Source: Acidobacteriota bacterium (GTDB taxonomy: Bacteria > Acidobacteriota > Blastocatellia > Pyrinomonadales > Pyrinomonadaceae). Taken from it: a stretch of DNA of 64,000 bases. Where the stretch lies: the NCBI GenBank assembly GCA_025463135.1, contig JAOAPY010000048.1, forward strand, positions 62,001-126,000. The letters are read 5' to 3'. A program made the translations under genes and the position numbers. Of this stretch, positions 8,301-16,705 are shown in pieces. Within the stretch, counting starts at the first letter, position 1; each line of letters starts with the position of its first letter. A model generated the notes under the pieces. The model was not told the origin of the DNA. It worked only from the letters and a program-made list of their open reading frames with translations, and did not search any database.

Positions 8301-9980
8301 GTAAGAATCTCCAAGTCTGTCGAGCGTGCCGCCTTCACGCATCTGGTCACCTACGGCCCGCCAAATCACCAGGGCCTTTTCAAGGCTTTCAATGCCTTTC
8401 CCTTCCTGCCCGGCGTCGAGGTAAGCCGTTCCGAGCCTCTCCAGCACATCAGCTTTCTCTACTGGCCTATTTCCTGCTTCTATTATTTGCAACAGACTCA
8501 GGTAAGCGTCGATGGCCGCCCTGCTTTCGTATCTGCCGCACTGATCAGCCGTCGCACGGAAAGTCGCTTCCAGTTTTCCAAGCGAGGCCAGCCTGGTAGC
8601 CTCGTCAGGATTCTTTTGAGCGGCAGCAAATGCTTTTTGATATGCCGCGAGTGGCAGGCCGCAATCGGAGCTGGTGAGACTGTAGACCCACCCCAAATCC
8701 AAATACAGGCTCGCCTCAAGCGCGGCGTCTTTTTCGATCACATTGCTCTTCAAAGCCTGATTCAGAAATTTGATGGCTTGATCGGTGGCGAACAAATCGT
8801 CATCAACCTGTTTGATTAAGTTTCGACGGCTCCAGAGCGTTTTCAGAAACTCGCCGGCTTGCTCGGTAGCGAACAAATTGTGGTCAACCTGTTTGACTAA
8901 GTTTCGACGGCTCAACGGCGTTTTCAGAAACTCGCCGGCTTGATCGGCAGCGAACAACTTGTCATCACCTTGTCTGATCAAAGTACGGGCGGTCTCCAGC
9001 ATTTGTTGATAATGATCTACGGCAAGCCGCTGCTGTCCCAAATTCCATTCGGCCAGGGCAATGTCTTGCTGGGTGCGGAAGGCCATCGACTTGTCGCCAA
9101 GTAAACCCGCAATCTTGAACGCGGACTCAAATGAAGTTAACGCCCGCTGATATTCCTTTTTTTCAAAGTAGTACCTTCCAAGACTGGCTAGCGAGCGATA
9201 CTCGCCCGCCGGATCGCGGGCCAGTCTATACAGCGCCATTGCTTCATTGTTCGCTCGCAAAAACTCTGAGGTCTTGTGATGTGCAGCATAGAGGTTGGCA
9301 ATCGCACTAAGCGCGAACGCTTGCCAATATGGATCGCCGACTTTCTGCCACAACTCGCGAGCGTGCTCATACATCTTTCGAGCTTTCTTGTAGTCGTCGC
9401 TGCGCTGCGACCGAAGAACCAGTTGAGCTTCTCCGAGCGCCTTTTCAGCTTCAATTCGTAGACTATCTGCGGACTCGGGTGCTGCATGAACAATCAAACT
9501 AATATCGTAATGCCCTGGGGGCCCCGCGTACTTGACGGGGGCCACTCCCAGAAACAAATCTCCTTCATTCCCAATAACCAGAGAGGTCGATTCCGGACCC
9601 CAGGCGCCGTTTGCCGCGTCAACGGTGAGCGGCTCGTTCCGGCCCGGTGCGATCAGCTTCAGACGGACATCAATTCCACGCTGGTTAACGTTTAGGTGCA
9701 GATATTGTCCGGCCCTCACGGCGATTCTATAGACATGATTTTCAGTGGAGCCAAGATCGCGTTGCAGGGTTTGCCCCGGCAAAAGCACAACGGCGTTCTG
9801 TACATCTCCGATCTGATAGCGGAGCCTGTCCTGCTCAGCTCTCTTTTCCAGGTAAGGATCAGGTGACGGGGCCGGCGTCTGTCCCAGGGCCCCGGGCGAA
9901 GCAAAAACAAGCAGGAACGCGCACCAAAACCACGGATCCTTTTTCGCCGACACACGATTTCTTGAATATGAGGCGTTCAT
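5379..9980 (-). CDS. secreted TPR-CHAT protease-like protein
   Basis: The protein has 1,533 residues if it starts at the ATG at 9980, which places a signal peptide (FLLVFASPGALG) near the N-terminus. The longer frame from 10076 lacks a signal and was not chosen. After a Pro-rich stretch comes a beta domain (about 45-165) containing a GIDVRLKLIAP segment. It resembles the N-terminal domain of the caspase gene 34835-38983. A long array of TPR helices follows (about 180-1060), then a helical linker and a C-terminal CHAT domain. The CHAT dyad is present: His about 1369 in HIASHFS and Cys about 1413 in LSACDTA. CHAT enzymes are separase/caspase relatives. A recent 81-bp in-frame tandem duplication lies inside the TPR region (8760-8990). 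A Type III-E CRISPR role is unlikely, since no Cas gene is near and the protein is exported. Confidence 0.88.
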   Translation of the reverse strand: MNASYSRNRVSAKKDPWFWCAFLLVFASPGALGQTPAPSPDPYLEKRAEQDRLRYQIGDVQNAVVLLPGQTLQRDLGSTENHVYRIAVRAGQYLHLNVNQRGIDVRLKLIAPGRNEPLTVDAANGAWGPESTSLVIGNEGDLFLGVAPVKYAGPPGHYDISLIVHAAPESADSLRIEAEKALGEAQLVLRSQRSDDYKKARKMYEHARELWQKVGDPYWQAFALSAIANLYAAHHKTSEFLRANNEAMALYRLARDPAGEYRSLASLGRYYFEKKEYQRALTSFESAFKIAGLLGDKSMAFRTQQDIALAEWNLGQQRLAVDHYQQMLETARTLIRQGDDKLFAADQAGEFLKTPLSRRNLVKQVDHNLFATEQAGEFLKTLWSRRNLIKQVDDDLFATDQAIKFLNQALKSNVIEKDAALEASLYLDLGWVYSLTSSDCGLPLAAYQKAFAAAQKNPDEATRLASLGKLEATFRATADQCGRYESRAAIDAYLSLLQIIEAGNRPVEKADVLERLGTAYLDAGQEGKGIESLEKALVIWRAVGDQMREGGTLDRLGDSYDSSDQTGKAQTYWSEAANAKRLANDSEGEIAIRFKRARTYLASAKYDEAAQSYEQLLSIETKFYDQIQIVSLIDLGKAYLQLNRLVDATSRLELAVARAKLGNRSLLPFALNNLGELYRSSGRLREAIVSYQDAIKEAEPTLFSYSYRPDEAPDLIVGSGYDSIQRYVHPRELIDTNDAVFAYALEPDVKAPRLMLNINVIFNNLGLAYYSSGNYELAIKEYERALANREWDASLNEVISNNLALVYKTLAQYEKALPYYQQNLVDMQRAKNRVGVGLTLNNLAGLYEANGHHEEALKTLTQALDVMRELKDPRGEGVVLNNLGSVCLSLKRSKDALEHFTSALAIRRRIRDRLGEADTLSNIGSAYLLQKDYRQAIGFFEQALVIERETLDLPGSGTTLHNLMLAYQAQGDKVLAIFCGKQAVNIFQQLRANAGGLGRESQNSFLHSKEDSYRNLATLLINSGRLPEAEQVLALLKQEEFAPMTRRDGPRSIVGYSTAEAAAVNTLTQLGVLGREANELRTLKDNNKLNETDRQRLDLIENTLLPRAAADFRRALEAIEKEAPDTKIKTAEVKEAQAFIRYLKELGKKFGTGTVGLYTVISTEKGKVVKGWVILEAPAGDRGLKKAYEMDVTDLNDTVADFREVMKSDFYDPQPLGRKLYRMIFEKQQQDGSTLAADLQAYLQNEKTKTLMWSLDGVLRYVPMAALRDGEKYLVERYRNVVFTTASQAGLVHSTNREWRALALGVSGQYETFPALPKVPQELSAIVHDEQKRTNGILPGTIKWDDEFQEQVLLSNLSEGYNVLHIASHFSYQPAQPEKSFLLLGKGGHLEVRKMQDLTNLFGKMDLVTLSACDTAVGDGDGKDVEGFAYLTQQLGAMAVIASLWSVDDVGTQLLMPEFYRLHQSGLSKAEAFQRAQWALLNGTIKDEPAGTKRAHIVGEKSRDPFKPYIRNPAKPFAHPYYWAPFILIGNWK
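8760..8990. repeat. 81-bp in-frame tandem repeat, about 2.8 copies
   Basis: Copies begin near 8760, 8841 and 8922, with the same 81-bp period seen at several anchor words. Each encodes a 27-residue unit (F.A.DQAGEFLKT..SRRNL pattern) inside the TPR-CHAT gene. The two downstream copies on the plus strand are nearly identical and the outer one has diverged. Because 81 is divisible by 3, the frame is kept. The period is shorter than a 34-residue TPR. Confidence 0.85.
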
Positions 9981-10112
9981 GAAAAGTTTGCAGCCGAATC
10001 TGCTTTGTACCTGCGTACCCGGTACGATCGTGAATATCAACCGGGAAATCAGGACGGTCCGAAGCGTCCATAGCACTCAGTTCGTATTAAGTGCGGGCCC
10101 ATCAATACTGCG

Positions 10113-12965
10113 TCATGGCTTTTTCGTTTCTGGTTTTTTCGCGATAAAGACAAAGTCGCTGCCTGGCTCATTCGCGCCCCATTCACCCTGGCGCGGCTCA
10201 GGCGTTACCCGTTCGACGTATGAAAGAACTCCCGTGATGGTGAGGATACCTTGTTTCCCGCCATAGCCTCTTAGAGCTTCCAATAATTTCCGGGCAAAGG
10301 GCGAGTGTTGCCCCGGCCGTCCGTCCGGCACATAGACCTTGTCACCAGAGGTGATGAAGCGACGGGTTTCAAATTTCATCTTTCTCTCGATAAACTCCGG
10401 GTTCGTGACGTCGTCATATTCGGGATCGCCACCACGTCTGGCGATTTTCTCGTCAAAGGTCCCACTGAAACAGGCATCCAACACGAGAAAGATGTGTTTA
10501 CAAGGTATGTAGTCAATGACCTTGCGCAAGATCGAGTGTGAAAGATAAGTGTCGCCCATCAGATCCTGAGCCTGAGAATCTTTGGCGATGATATAGCCTT
10601 CCTTGAACTCCTCGCTGAAAGAGCCATGTCCCGCAAAGAATATGAACAGTTGGTCATCATCAGCATAGGTTTTATCGCGCTTGTACTTTAGCAAGGCATT
10701 GACGATCTCCTGCTTCGTCGGATTCTTCAAAACTTCCGTTTCAAACCCATAGAAGTTCTTCAGTTCATCGGCTATGGCTTCCGCATCGGTTACCGGATTG
10801 TCCAGATGCGGCCAGCGTTCGTAGTCATTAATCGCTATCAGCAGAGCGTAATCCTTGCCCTTTCTGGCCGCTAACGCCGTTGACCGCTGCGGTCCAGGAA
10901 GGCCGACAATCGTGGCCCTTTTCGGAGATGGCTCTTGCTGTCTTTCAATCAGATATGTCGCCGAGTCAGCCCTGCTTCTGGTGTGATCAAAAAACGCATT
11001 AAGCCCGTTGCTCGGCGCGGCAGACTCGGTCTTCGCAAAATATGGAGTTGCGAATGAATCTCGAAGTGATGCATTCACAAAGCCGGCCTGCCTGCCGTTG
11101 ATCGACCCCTGGGTTGCGGGTTGTATTCCGGACGCATCGCCGAGTGGAAAATCGGCTCCCACTTCATAGCTCTTGATTTTGAAGTTGGTCATTTGGTTTG
11201 GCGCGGGACCAGGAGTTCGCAACAGGGGCAGATTGCTTATTTTGAGTCTCTCCGGCGCACCAAATTCTTTAGCGGCGATGTCTTCAGCGTAATGTAAGAG
11301 CTTTTTCGCGGTGATCTCTTTTTGTTCGTCCACCGCAACGGCCAGTCCCTGCAAGAGCGTGTAAGTCAAGGCCCCATTACCTTTCTTCAACAGCTCGTAA
11401 CTCCCCGCGGCGTTGGCCAGGATCACCATATCTCTTTGCAGCAGCCCCTCCAGAAGCCTATTCTCCTCGTCAAGGTGGGCTACGAAGGTATCGAAACCGC
11501 GCTCTGAGTGATCAGTATCCAGGACGATTAGTTGGTGACTGGATTGGATCTTAGTAAACCATGACTGCAGGAGAGCTGCCGAGATACCTCTCTCGGCGAG
11601 CTCATAGTCAGATGGTATGGTGTACAGCTTAGTATCGGTCGGTAACAACCAGAGTTGTGAAGGCGTAGCTCCTTTCGCGACCGTGGTTCGGTTTAGCCCT
11701 GCATAAAAGAAAACGAAAGTGTCCTGCGGTGCAGCTTCATGAATGATGTCATTGAAAGCAGCTGTGATGGAGGCTCTGGTGGCTTCGCGATCGAGAACCA
11801 GTTTCGTATTGATCTTCCCGAACCTGCTTCTTCCAACTTTCTCCAGCGCTGCTGCAAAGTCGCGCGCATCCTTCACTGCTAACTTCAGATCGTAATTAGA
11901 TCCGTAGTTTTTTGGATAATGATCGATGCCTACGGAAAGAATATGCAAAGTGGACTTTGGCGCGTCCGTTTCGGTGATCGCTACGGCCGCTGTCCCGCCG
12001 GTCGGGCCCACTTGGAAAGTGAGGCTCGCTGTTCCCCAGTCACTGGTACCAAACGGTTTTGCATCCGAAACACTCTGGCCCTCGAGAAGTCTGCCAAAGG
12101 GATTGGCGTTTCCTCGGATGGCGCCCTCGCGACCGACAAAGGCGTTAGCGTCGACCGGTTCCTTGGTAGCGATGAGTTTGAAAGTCTCGAGGCCGTATGG
12201 AGGTATGCTTCTGAAGAGATAATTCGGGGGCAACCGATGCCACACTCCATCCGCCATTATCCGGTTGTCGGTCGCACCAAGTGCCGAATTGGGGAAGAGC
12301 TGCTGGATAGATCCATCGGGCGTCAGGTCGAGAATGTTGACAAACGCGTCTGCCGTGCCGATGTTCCTCATTTCAAATGTAAACAGATCGCCTCCGGACA
12401 AATGCTTGTCTGTTTGAGTTGGTCCGTTCGGCTTCGCCGGCAGGTCGCGCACTTCTTCAACCGCACCGCTCGGGGCTGCTTTGCTGACCAGGACCTGGAC
12501 CAGACGAATTTCGATGCGAATCGTCGAATTTCGGCTGTTGTTTTCCAGGGACCTGATCATGCGCCATCTTGCTTCGCGTTCCAGCGCGGATGAAACCCTG
12601 GCAACCAGATCAGGATCAGTAATAGGTATCGTTGCGATGATGGCCCCGGCCTCGCGTTCAACTACGATTCTCGAGGCATCAAGTGCGTCGGGTCGAATGC
12701 GTGCCTGCCACTTTCCCTCCACTGCCGGCTCTTTGCTTACGTAGGGTAGCTGGCTGATCTTGCGCCTAACCTCCCTGGCTATTGACAAGTTCTCAATGAG
12801 GCTCGTATCGACGTAGATGACAACCGGTTTATCCCCTTCGTCAGCAGCACGAGGCGTGATTGTTGCGCCAGTACGGTAGTTGAGAGCGCCGACGCTTCCG
12901 CCCTGCAAGAGGGTGCCAAGCAGAAGCAGGCTGCACAACAATCGCGGTGCGGGAAAGTAACGCAT
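10113..12965 (-). CDS. secreted tandem caspase-like protein: dead C14 plus intact C14, with DUF4384
   Basis: The protein has 950 residues from the ATG at 12965, supported by GGAGAGGAG just upstream and by a signal peptide (residues 1-28); the longer frame to 13028 has neither. Residues about 45-320 match the C-terminal half of the C14-DUF4384 proteins 13602-15746 and 42820-45042 (REARWR and SLEN motifs, then the DUF4384 core). A first C14-like domain (about 338-545) begins LHILSVGIDHY. Its catalytic His is replaced by Leu424 (FYAGLN) and its Cys by Asp485 (LDTDHS). A second C14 domain (about 702-950) is intact, with His780 in FAGHGSF and Cys832 in LDACFSGT. The second domain is close to the stand-alone protein 19079-20032. 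This looks like a composite gene carrying a pseudo-protease and an active one. Confidence 0.88.
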   Translation of the reverse strand: MRYFPAPRLLCSLLLLGTLLQGGSVGALNYRTGATITPRAADEGDKPVVIYVDTSLIENLSIAREVRRKISQLPYVSKEPAVEGKWQARIRPDALDASRIVVEREAGAIIATIPITDPDLVARVSSALEREARWRMIRSLENNSRNSTIRIEIRLVQVLVSKAAPSGAVEEVRDLPAKPNGPTQTDKHLSGGDLFTFEMRNIGTADAFVNILDLTPDGSIQQLFPNSALGATDNRIMADGVWHRLPPNYLFRSIPPYGLETFKLIATKEPVDANAFVGREGAIRGNANPFGRLLEGQSVSDAKPFGTSDWGTASLTFQVGPTGGTAAVAITETDAPKSTLHILSVGIDHYPKNYGSNYDLKLAVKDARDFAAALEKVGRSRFGKINTKLVLDREATRASITAAFNDIIHEAAPQDTFVFFYAGLNRTTVAKGATPSQLWLLPTDTKLYTIPSDYELAERGISAALLQSWFTKIQSSHQLIVLDTDHSERGFDTFVAHLDEENRLLEGLLQRDMVILANAAGSYELLKKGNGALTYTLLQGLAVAVDEQKEITAKKLLHYAEDIAAKEFGAPERLKISNLPLLRTPGPAPNQMTNFKIKSYEVGADFPLGDASGIQPATQGSINGRQAGFVNASLRDSFATPYFAKTESAAPSNGLNAFFDHTRSRADSATYLIERQQEPSPKRATIVGLPGPQRSTALAARKGKDYALLIAINDYERWPHLDNPVTDAEAIADELKNFYGFETEVLKNPTKQEIVNALLKYKRDKTYADDDQLFIFFAGHGSFSEEFKEGYIIAKDSQAQDLMGDTYLSHSILRKVIDYIPCKHIFLVLDACFSGTFDEKIARRGGDPEYDDVTNPEFIERKMKFETRRFITSGDKVYVPDGRPGQHSPFARKLLEALRGYGGKQGILTITGVLSYVERVTPEPRQGEWGANEPGSDFVFIAKKPETKKP

Positions 12966-13104
12966 AGTGTCTCCTCTCCGGTGTGCGTTGGCTCCAAAGG
13001 TTTGAGGTGCGACAGGCATCCCCTGCAAACAGTGCGCGGCTGGTCAACGCGACCATTTAGAGAACAAGCAAGCAAAGCGGCGCGGTTGCTGGTTTGATTG
13101 CTTG

Positions 13105-13373
13105 CTACTCTTTATGATTGGCAACGAAGAAAAAGTTGCTGCCCGGATCCCAACGTCCAAAATTATCGCCGATGGGCCCGGGTTTACTGCGCTCGACCGA
13201 CTTGTAAATATCCTCGAATGTCAGGTAGCCATCCTTACCACCGTAACTTTCAAGCACGTCGATAAAATACCTGGCAAAGGGAGAATGTTCATGCGTTGAC
13301 CGGCACTGCTGGATCTCGAGAAAGACAGCGCCAACAAGAAGATGCCGAAGAACAAGCACAAAAACTTTTTCAT
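13105..13373 (-). pseudogene. C14 (subfamily IV) deletion remnant
   Basis: A strong ribosome-binding site (AAAGGAG) precedes the ATG at 13373. The frame that opens there encodes a clear signal peptide (KKFLCLFFGIFLLAL, then SSSAG). Near 13290-13305 the coding frame switches, and the rest encodes only the last ~60 residues of a subfamily IV caspase domain (HSPFARYF, ending FFFVANHKE). The whole catalytic core of roughly 170 residues is missing. The ancestral protein would have resembled 19079-20032. The most likely history is one internal, frame-breaking deletion. The gene lies about 140 bp upstream of the tandem C14 gene, in the same direction. Confidence 0.75.
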
Positions 13374-13456
13374 TTGGAACTCCTTTAAAGAAACATTCGC
13401 CTTGCCGCGCGGTCCACACTTTACGATTGAGCCGCTCGCATGCACACCTTGGACGA

Positions 13457-13521
13457 CAGGCTGCCAGCCAGTCGAGGTCTGGGTGGCATGCTGCGCGCGG
13501 GATCTGCAGGCTGGCAGCCTG
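13457..13521. repeat. REP-like inverted repeat
   Basis: A perfect 13-bp inverted repeat, CAGGCTGCCAGCC at 13457-13469 and its complement at 13509-13521, has a 39-bp loop. The sequence resembles the short GC-rich palindromes scattered between genes in many soil bacteria. It lies in the 228-bp gap between the caspase remnant and the next C14 gene, which contains no gene. Confidence 0.6.
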
Positions 13522-13601
13522 CAGTACAACCCTTTTCGACGATCCGTGGAGCGTTGCCCACGGATATTGAGTTTCACAAACGTAAAGAAACAGTGCGTGC
13601 T

Positions 13602-15746
13602 TTAGTTAGGCTTTGCTCCGACGATGGTGTAGGTCACGGTGGCGGTAGCCCACGATGGCGGTACGGCCATGTTGATACCCGAGCGCTTGCCTTTCTGGGC
13701 TGACTTCAAAATTCGTCCCAGCGGTGAGCGAGCCGCGTTACCGCCTCTCTCGTCTAACGGTCCGCCCCGCGTTAAGAGCTCTGAATCAATTAAAGGTGTG
13801 TAGTCCGTCGGTTCACGAGTGGCGATGGCCCGGAAGCTCTCCTGACCCAGAGGCTCTTCGATGCGGAAAACATACGGCTCGGGAATAGGCAGGACCCCTC
13901 CCTGCTTGAGGAAATTAACATCATCAGGTTGTTTCACCCCCTTGATTTGTTGAGGCCACCCTGGCCCGACTTTACCGTCGCTGCGCAGGTTGAGTACCGT
14001 AACGAAAACATCTTCTTCACCGACGTTGCGAACTTCCAGCATCACGTGATCACCGACAGCCAATTCAATTTGACTGCCGCCCGTTCGATGCAGCGGTTTT
14101 ACACCCAGCACTTTCGTTACAAAGCCGTCGTGATCCAACTCAACCTCAACCGGAATGAGTCGCAACTCGACTCTGAGATTTGCATCGGTGTTCTCGAGCG
14201 ACTTGACTGTTTGCCAGCGGACTTCGGCTTCGAGTGCCTGCTTGACTCCATTGGCCAGGTCAGGCCCTTCGGGAACGGTCCCGAGTATCGAGCCGTCGTT
14301 GCGCTCAAGCACTGCGCCGCGAAAGTTTTCATCGACCAGCTTGTGCTCGATGTCAAAACCAATCGGCCGTCGAATCAATACATTCCAAGGCTTCTTGCCC
14401 GCGGGATCGTTCTCAATCAGCTCGAGGGATTTGATCTGAGCCAGAGCTTCAGGGCCGCCTTTCAAAGCTTCGACTCCCTGAGTCACAACTGTTAAAAGCT
14501 TATCGTCGTATTTGTGTTCTGTTTCAAAGGCGCGCGCCGTTCTCAGTTTTTCCCAATCCACAAGACCGTCGACCGACATCACGGCGGTCGTCAGGTCCAC
14601 TCGACTTAACACCGCGTCGCCGAGCTTGCCTCCGTCTTTGGGATCTTTCGTCCCCGAGGGATAGACACCGAACCGCGAGCCTTCGGTCATTCCCTGGAGC
14701 TTGCCTGCCTGCATCACCACCACCTTGGCGTTCCTGCGCATCTCGACCTTGACTCCCATGTAGCGTTGTGGCGGAAGTGCTGTTCCTTCCATCAGCACCT
14801 TGTCCAGTTCGCCCTCGAGCTGCGGATTCTGATCATGTTGGCGGCGCGTAACCGTGTCGTTGAGCCTCTCAAAGAGATCACGATATGTCGTCCTGGGACC
14901 AGAAGCGTCCAGCGCTTTGACCAGCGAATAAGTGTACAAACCCATGGGTTCATTGACGTCGTTATAGTCCTGTTTGGCTGTTTGTGCAGGGCTTGTCGCT
15001 GAGAGAAAAACGTAACCGGGGAATGGCTTCTCACCACGATTTAGCAGCCCGCTGGGGCTGGTATCCTCTCCCCGGATCTTTTCTTTGGCGACCGGCTTCC
15101 CCTTCCAGGGACCGCCACGCGAACGCAGCTTCAATTCTCCCCGCGTGGCTGTGCCTGAGAAACAACTATCCAAAGATATCGTGACGTTGCTCGGTTCGTG
15201 GAGCTTTAGTTCATCCAGCAGCTTGCCGATTTCGTCGTCGCGGATGTTCATTGATCCGTCTTTCTGTGAAACGTAATCCGAAGGAACCAGCGATTCATCG
15301 TAGCCGTCAACCTCGTCGTTGCCATCGTCGGGAATCTGCTGCCCATGACCGGAGTAGTGAAAGAAAACGATGTCACCCTTCTTTGTCGGCTTGATCAGAA
15401 ACTCGCGGAAAGCATCAATAATGTCTTTGTGTTTGGTCCGATCCGGCGAGTCGAGCACCAAAATGTCGTTCTTATCGAACTGAAACTTTTTGATAAGTAC
15501 CTCTTTAAGCAACGCAACGTCCTGGCTGGTGTTCAGATCCCACCAGTCGTAATTCGCCTCCTTACTGCGACGATCATACTTCTCAATGCCGACCAGCAAG
15601 GCGCGCTTGCGTGCGGAGGGAGAGGACTCAGCCGCAGGCTTCGAAGCACTGTCCTGACTATTCCGGGACTGCGCTTGATTTGCACTCAGGTTCAGACCAA
15701 CAACAGCGAAGCCGGCAATTACCACTATGCATTTCATCAGGTTCAT
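13602..15746 (-). CDS. secreted metacaspase-like C14 protease with DUF4384 (subfamily V)
   Basis: The protein has 714 residues. The ATG at 15746 is chosen because AGGAGG sits 9 bases upstream and a signal peptide follows (residues 1-26); the longer frame to 15905 starts with unrelated sequence. The C14 domain (about 46-320) begins RKRALLVGIEKYD. It has His134 in HYSGHGQQ and Cys195 in LDSCFSGT, with the Asp-rich EVDGYDESLVPSD loop typical of metacaspase-like enzymes between them. A middle domain follows (about 325-500), then a region ending in a DUF4384-type beta domain (about 545-700, NLRSDGKVGP). Its nearest relative is 42820-45042 on the other strand. DUF4384 is found in secreted proteins, but its ligand is unknown. 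Confidence 0.9.
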   Translation of the reverse strand: MNLMKCIVVIAGFAVVGLNLSANQAQSRNSQDSASKPAAESSPSARKRALLVGIEKYDRRSKEANYDWWDLNTSQDVALLKEVLIKKFQFDKNDILVLDSPDRTKHKDIIDAFREFLIKPTKKGDIVFFHYSGHGQQIPDDGNDEVDGYDESLVPSDYVSQKDGSMNIRDDEIGKLLDELKLHEPSNVTISLDSCFSGTATRGELKLRSRGGPWKGKPVAKEKIRGEDTSPSGLLNRGEKPFPGYVFLSATSPAQTAKQDYNDVNEPMGLYTYSLVKALDASGPRTTYRDLFERLNDTVTRRQHDQNPQLEGELDKVLMEGTALPPQRYMGVKVEMRRNAKVVVMQAGKLQGMTEGSRFGVYPSGTKDPKDGGKLGDAVLSRVDLTTAVMSVDGLVDWEKLRTARAFETEHKYDDKLLTVVTQGVEALKGGPEALAQIKSLELIENDPAGKKPWNVLIRRPIGFDIEHKLVDENFRGAVLERNDGSILGTVPEGPDLANGVKQALEAEVRWQTVKSLENTDANLRVELRLIPVEVELDHDGFVTKVLGVKPLHRTGGSQIELAVGDHVMLEVRNVGEEDVFVTVLNLRSDGKVGPGWPQQIKGVKQPDDVNFLKQGGVLPIPEPYVFRIEEPLGQESFRAIATREPTDYTPLIDSELLTRGGPLDERGGNAARSPLGRILKSAQKGKRSGINMAVPPSWATATVTYTIVGAKPN

Positions 15747-16070
15747 ATGATCAAGCCTCCTGGAAGGGCGGCCTAAAAAGGTGCGACGGTGATCGCGGTA
15801 GCCCGGGCTTCTGACATTTTTTTCCATCCGAAGCAGAAACACCCGAGCAAACCATATGTCCGGAATCTCTGTTCTATTTCCGGGCTGCGGCCGCGCTCCA
15901 GGCAAGCAACCGTCGCGGCTAAAGCAGGATCTTGAGATCTCTTTGAGGCGTCGTGGAGGTCACTCAACCGGGCAATGTTGCCCTGGGAACCCGGTGTGTG
16001 TGCAAAGCTAAGTTTCGTACGCCGCGAACTCTAGATGAACCGCTTTCACGTTGTCAACGGATATCGCCGC

Positions 16071-16319
16071 CGAGTAGCGCTCCGTTAGCGTGTTGCTGAG
16101 AAAGAAAGGACTGCCCGGCGAGTTACTGCGAGGCAGTGAGGTCAGTACCACCTGCGGTAGCGGGCGGGTTTTCGTTGGAGCAGCAATAACGCCGAGAGGA
16201 TCTGGTTTGCCCAGCGATCTTGTTCGGGAGCAGACCCACCCGCTACCCGCACGTGGTACTGACCTCATTGCCTTCGCACCGTCCCCTTTTTTAGCAACAC
16301 CTTAATGGAGCACTACCCG
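16071..16319. mobile_element. MITE-like palindromic element, about 249 bp
   Basis: The sequence from GAGTAGCGCTCCGTTAG (16071) to its imperfect complement ending near 16319 is one long inverted repeat. An inner pair of arms at 16128-16169 and 16234-16277 is nearly perfect (shared GAGGTCAGTACCAC and GCGGGTAGCGGG words). The outer arms pair through GTGTTGCT and CTCC words. The central ~64 bp are unpaired. It carries no reading frame of note. It has the size and symmetry of a non-autonomous transposable element, but no target-site duplication could be confirmed by eye. It lies in the 959-bp divergent gap at 15747-16705; the flanks 15747-16070 and 16434-16705 hold no gene that I can support. Confidence 0.6.
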
Positions 16320-16331
16320 CCGCCGGCGGAA

Positions 16332-16386
16332 GTGGCACGGGCGTCCCGCCCGTGATCCACGCGCAGGATGCGCCTGCCACAATCGA
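16332..16386. repeat. dispersed intergenic repeat, copy 1
   Basis: A GC-rich stretch with internal symmetry (CACGGGCG/CGCCCGTG, and GTGGCA with TGCCAC) contains the word GATCCACGCGCAGGATG. It is repeated with few changes at 50465-50520, 34 kb away. It directly follows the MITE-like element. No coding potential is seen. Confidence 0.6.
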
Positions 16387-16403
16387 AGCCCTGAAAATCA
16401 AAG

Positions 16404-16433
16404 CTGACAGATTGCGCGATGCTGGACTATACT
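16404..16433 (+). promoter_or_regulatory. putative promoter for the subtilase gene
   Basis: CTGACA (16404-16409) and TATACT (16428-16433) are separated by 18 bp. The 15-bp word spanning the -10 box (16423-16437) recurs exactly in a second candidate promoter at 42531-42560 with the same 18-bp spacing. It would give a leader of about 265 nt before the ATG at 16706. Confidence 0.5.
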
Positions 16434-16705
16434 ACGCGCCCGTAACTTCAGGGCGTTCGCGATTCTTAATGCCCATTTCGCATAACGCAGCACAGTCTTC
16501 AAAATTCGTAGTCGACGCACTCAGAAACATTTCCGTCTGCACTAAACAGGCCGGGCAGCAGAACGCGCGAAAGGTTCTTGCTCATTCGCTCATTAACCAC
16601 GGTAATTACGGCGAGTGGGCAATGAACGCTTTGGTTTTTCACCTTTGTCAGCCAATCGGTACGATCCGCATCAGCAGCTAAATTTCAGCGAGCTAAGCAA
16701 AAACA

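Noticed and set aside
5379-9980. TPR-CHAT protein as a Type III-E CRISPR (Csx29-like) protease
   Set aside because: No Cas7-11, other cas gene or CRISPR array is present, and the protein has a signal peptide.
11919-12593. 224-codon plus-strand frame opposite the tandem C14 gene
   Set aside because: It lies on the complementary strand of a well-supported gene and has no domain or start signal.
16352-16681. 109-codon plus-strand reading frame in the divergent gap
   Set aside because: It begins inside a dispersed repeat, runs through the candidate promoter, has no ribosome-binding site and no recognisable pattern.
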